NCBI GenBank assembly: GCA_027364825.1
Contig: DAHXOM010000096.1
Location: 1 to 7,344 of the forward strand
DNA: 7,344 nucleotides
Origin: a bacterium
GTDB taxonomy: Bacteria > JAMCPX01
Direction: 5' to 3'
The notes below the pieces were generated by a model, which searched no databases, was not told the DNA's origin, and was given only the letters and a program-made list of their open reading frames with translations. The position numbers and the translations under genes were made by a program. Of this stretch, positions 6,639-7,344 are shown piece by piece; position 1 is the first letter of the stretch; the number at the start of each line of letters is the position of its first letter.

Positions 6639-7014
6639 ACATTTTTACTGTCAACATCTGGGGTGAAAACGTGATTATCGTGAGGGCCCCGAGCACCAAT
6701 AACAGCGCCCCGCCGAGCACGATGAGGGAATATATGAATATTCTCCACCCGTCTTTGTGTACATAATCATCGACAACCACCCACAAACCCGCCAAACCGT
6801 GGTAGAGGGCAAATACAAGAAATGCCAGATCAAAGGTTTTCCATAACGGTGAAGCAAGCCTTGGTGCAACCGACTGATAATTTGTTTCTCCCGTCCCTAT
6901 AAAATGCATGATGGTAAAATGTACCAACAAGAGCACGACGAGGAAGATACCCGTTATCCTCTGATAAAACCACCGTTTTGTGCCCGAATCACCTGTTACA
7001 AATTTTATATTCAT
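6637..7014 (-). CDS. sdhD: succinate dehydrogenase, membrane anchor subunit D
   Basis: Small integral membrane subunit, 125 residues, with three predicted transmembrane helices: about 20-39, 60-81 and 92-115. With SdhC it anchors SdhAB and forms the haem b and quinone sites. YHGLAGLWVVVDDY (71-84) matches the E. coli SdhD haem-ligand region: H72 corresponds to haem ligand H71, and D83/Y84 correspond to the D82/Y83 pair near the quinone, with identical spacing. RWFYQRITGIFLV (14-26) is the usual amphipathic entry to helix I. The ATG start has AGGAG 7 bases upstream, overlapping the sdhC stop (TAGGAG). Such short membrane subunits diverge fast, so the assignment rests on the His-Gly motif, helix count and position before sdhA. 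Confidence 0.9.
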   Translation of the reverse strand: MNIKFVTGDSGTKRWFYQRITGIFLVVLLLVHFTIMHFIGTGETNYQSVAPRLASPLWKTFDLAFLVFALYHGLAGLWVVVDDYVHKDGWRIFIYSLIVLGGALLLVLGALTIITFSPQMLTVKM

Positions 7015-7024
7015 GTATATGCTC

Positions 7025-7344
7025 CTATTTTAAATTTCCGATAAAGGGGACCGCACCTGCTATAAACACGATTATGCCTATAACAACAACGCCCCAGAAC
7101 AGCTTTTTCTGGTTTTTGGAACTGCCGAAGAAATCTACAAGGATCACCCGAAGTCCGTTTATTGCGTGATAAATAATAACGCCCCAGAGTCCGAGCTCAA
7201 GCAGTTTAAAGAGCGGCTCGTTTAAAAAAGCCATAACCTTGTTAAAGCCTGCCGGGTTATCAAGGTTATGGATAACCCAGATATGCATGACAAGATACAG
7301 TATCAGGGCAAGACCGGACAGCCTGTGCAGTATCCACGCCACCG
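7025..7344 (-). CDS. sdhC: succinate dehydrogenase, cytochrome b556 subunit C (partial, 5' end beyond window)
   Basis: Membrane haem subunit of complex II. The visible part is 106 codons ending in TAG, with no recognisable start. The first full codon in frame is a GTG that falls in the middle of the conserved segment VAWILHRLSGLALILYL, so it is most likely an internal Val and the true start lies to the right of the window. Three hydrophobic helices are visible, about 8-26, 46-68 and 82-103 of the visible fragment. The LHRLSG motif belongs to the quinone-site region (E. coli SdhC LHRVSG). The haem ligand is expected at H59 of the fragment, in IIYHAINGLRVILVDF (56-71), matching E. coli SdhC YHVVVGIRH. 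Extra His residues H20 and H25 (MHIWVIHNL) are common in this subfamily. Only a small N-terminal piece should be missing. sdhD follows after 10 bases. Confidence 0.9.
   Translation of the reverse strand, partial: VAWILHRLSGLALILYLVMHIWVIHNLDNPAGFNKVMAFLNEPLFKLLELGLWGVIIYHAINGLRVILVDFFGSSKNQKKLFWGVVVIGIIVFIAGAVPFIGNLK

Noticed and set aside
6626..6748. 41-residue N-terminal extension of SdhA
   Set aside because: It would overlap sdhD by 112 bases, looks unlike any SdhA N-terminus, and a good ribosome site precedes the ATG at 6625.
7340..7342. GTG as the start codon of sdhC
   Set aside because: It falls inside the conserved segment before ILHRLSG, so it is more likely an internal Val, with the true start outside the window.

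Overview
The window is a single, tightly packed run of nine genes, all on the minus strand, so transcription runs from position 7344 towards 1. In transcription order they are sdhC (5' end cut by the window edge), sdhD, sdhA, sdhB, sucC, sucD, korD, korA and korB (3' end cut by the window edge). The largest gap between genes is 36 bases (korD to korA). The other junctions are gaps of 10 to 14 bases, a direct abutment (TAAATG), a 4-base overlap (ATGA) and an 11-base overlap. I see no promoter, terminator, RNA gene, mobile element, CRISPR array or long non-coding stretch. Every gene has a plausible Shine-Dalgarno sequence.

The genes encode three consecutive steps of the C4/C5 side of the TCA cycle. 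SdhCDAB is membrane succinate dehydrogenase (succinate/fumarate with quinone). SucCD is succinyl-CoA synthetase (succinate/succinyl-CoA). KorDAB is a ferredoxin-linked 2-oxoacid oxidoreductase, which this context makes most likely a 2-oxoglutarate:ferredoxin oxidoreductase (succinyl-CoA + CO2/2-oxoglutarate). A gamma subunit (korC) is expected just past the left edge. The order along the transcript follows the reductive direction, fumarate to 2-oxoglutarate, but all three enzymes are reversible in principle, so the sequence does not fix the direction of flux.

Replacement of the lipoate-dependent 2-oxoglutarate dehydrogenase by a ferredoxin enzyme suggests an anaerobic or microaerophilic bacterium. 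Protein style, frequent ATA and AGG codons and mid-range base composition would fit a Desulfobacterota- or Nitrospirota-like lineage, but that is an impression and not an assignment. The succinate dehydrogenase has two small membrane subunits, each with one recognisable haem-ligand histidine (E. coli-like architecture). It does not have the single large dihaem cytochrome b of type B enzymes.

This is mostly ordinary central metabolism, and I do not see an undescribed system. Two details deserve a second look. SucD carries a strongly basic, lysine-rich C-terminal tail of about 34 residues beyond the normal end of the family. KorB has Tyr where the Mg-binding Asp of the thiamine diphosphate GDG motif is expected (GYGD instead of GDGD), in an otherwise canonical sequence.
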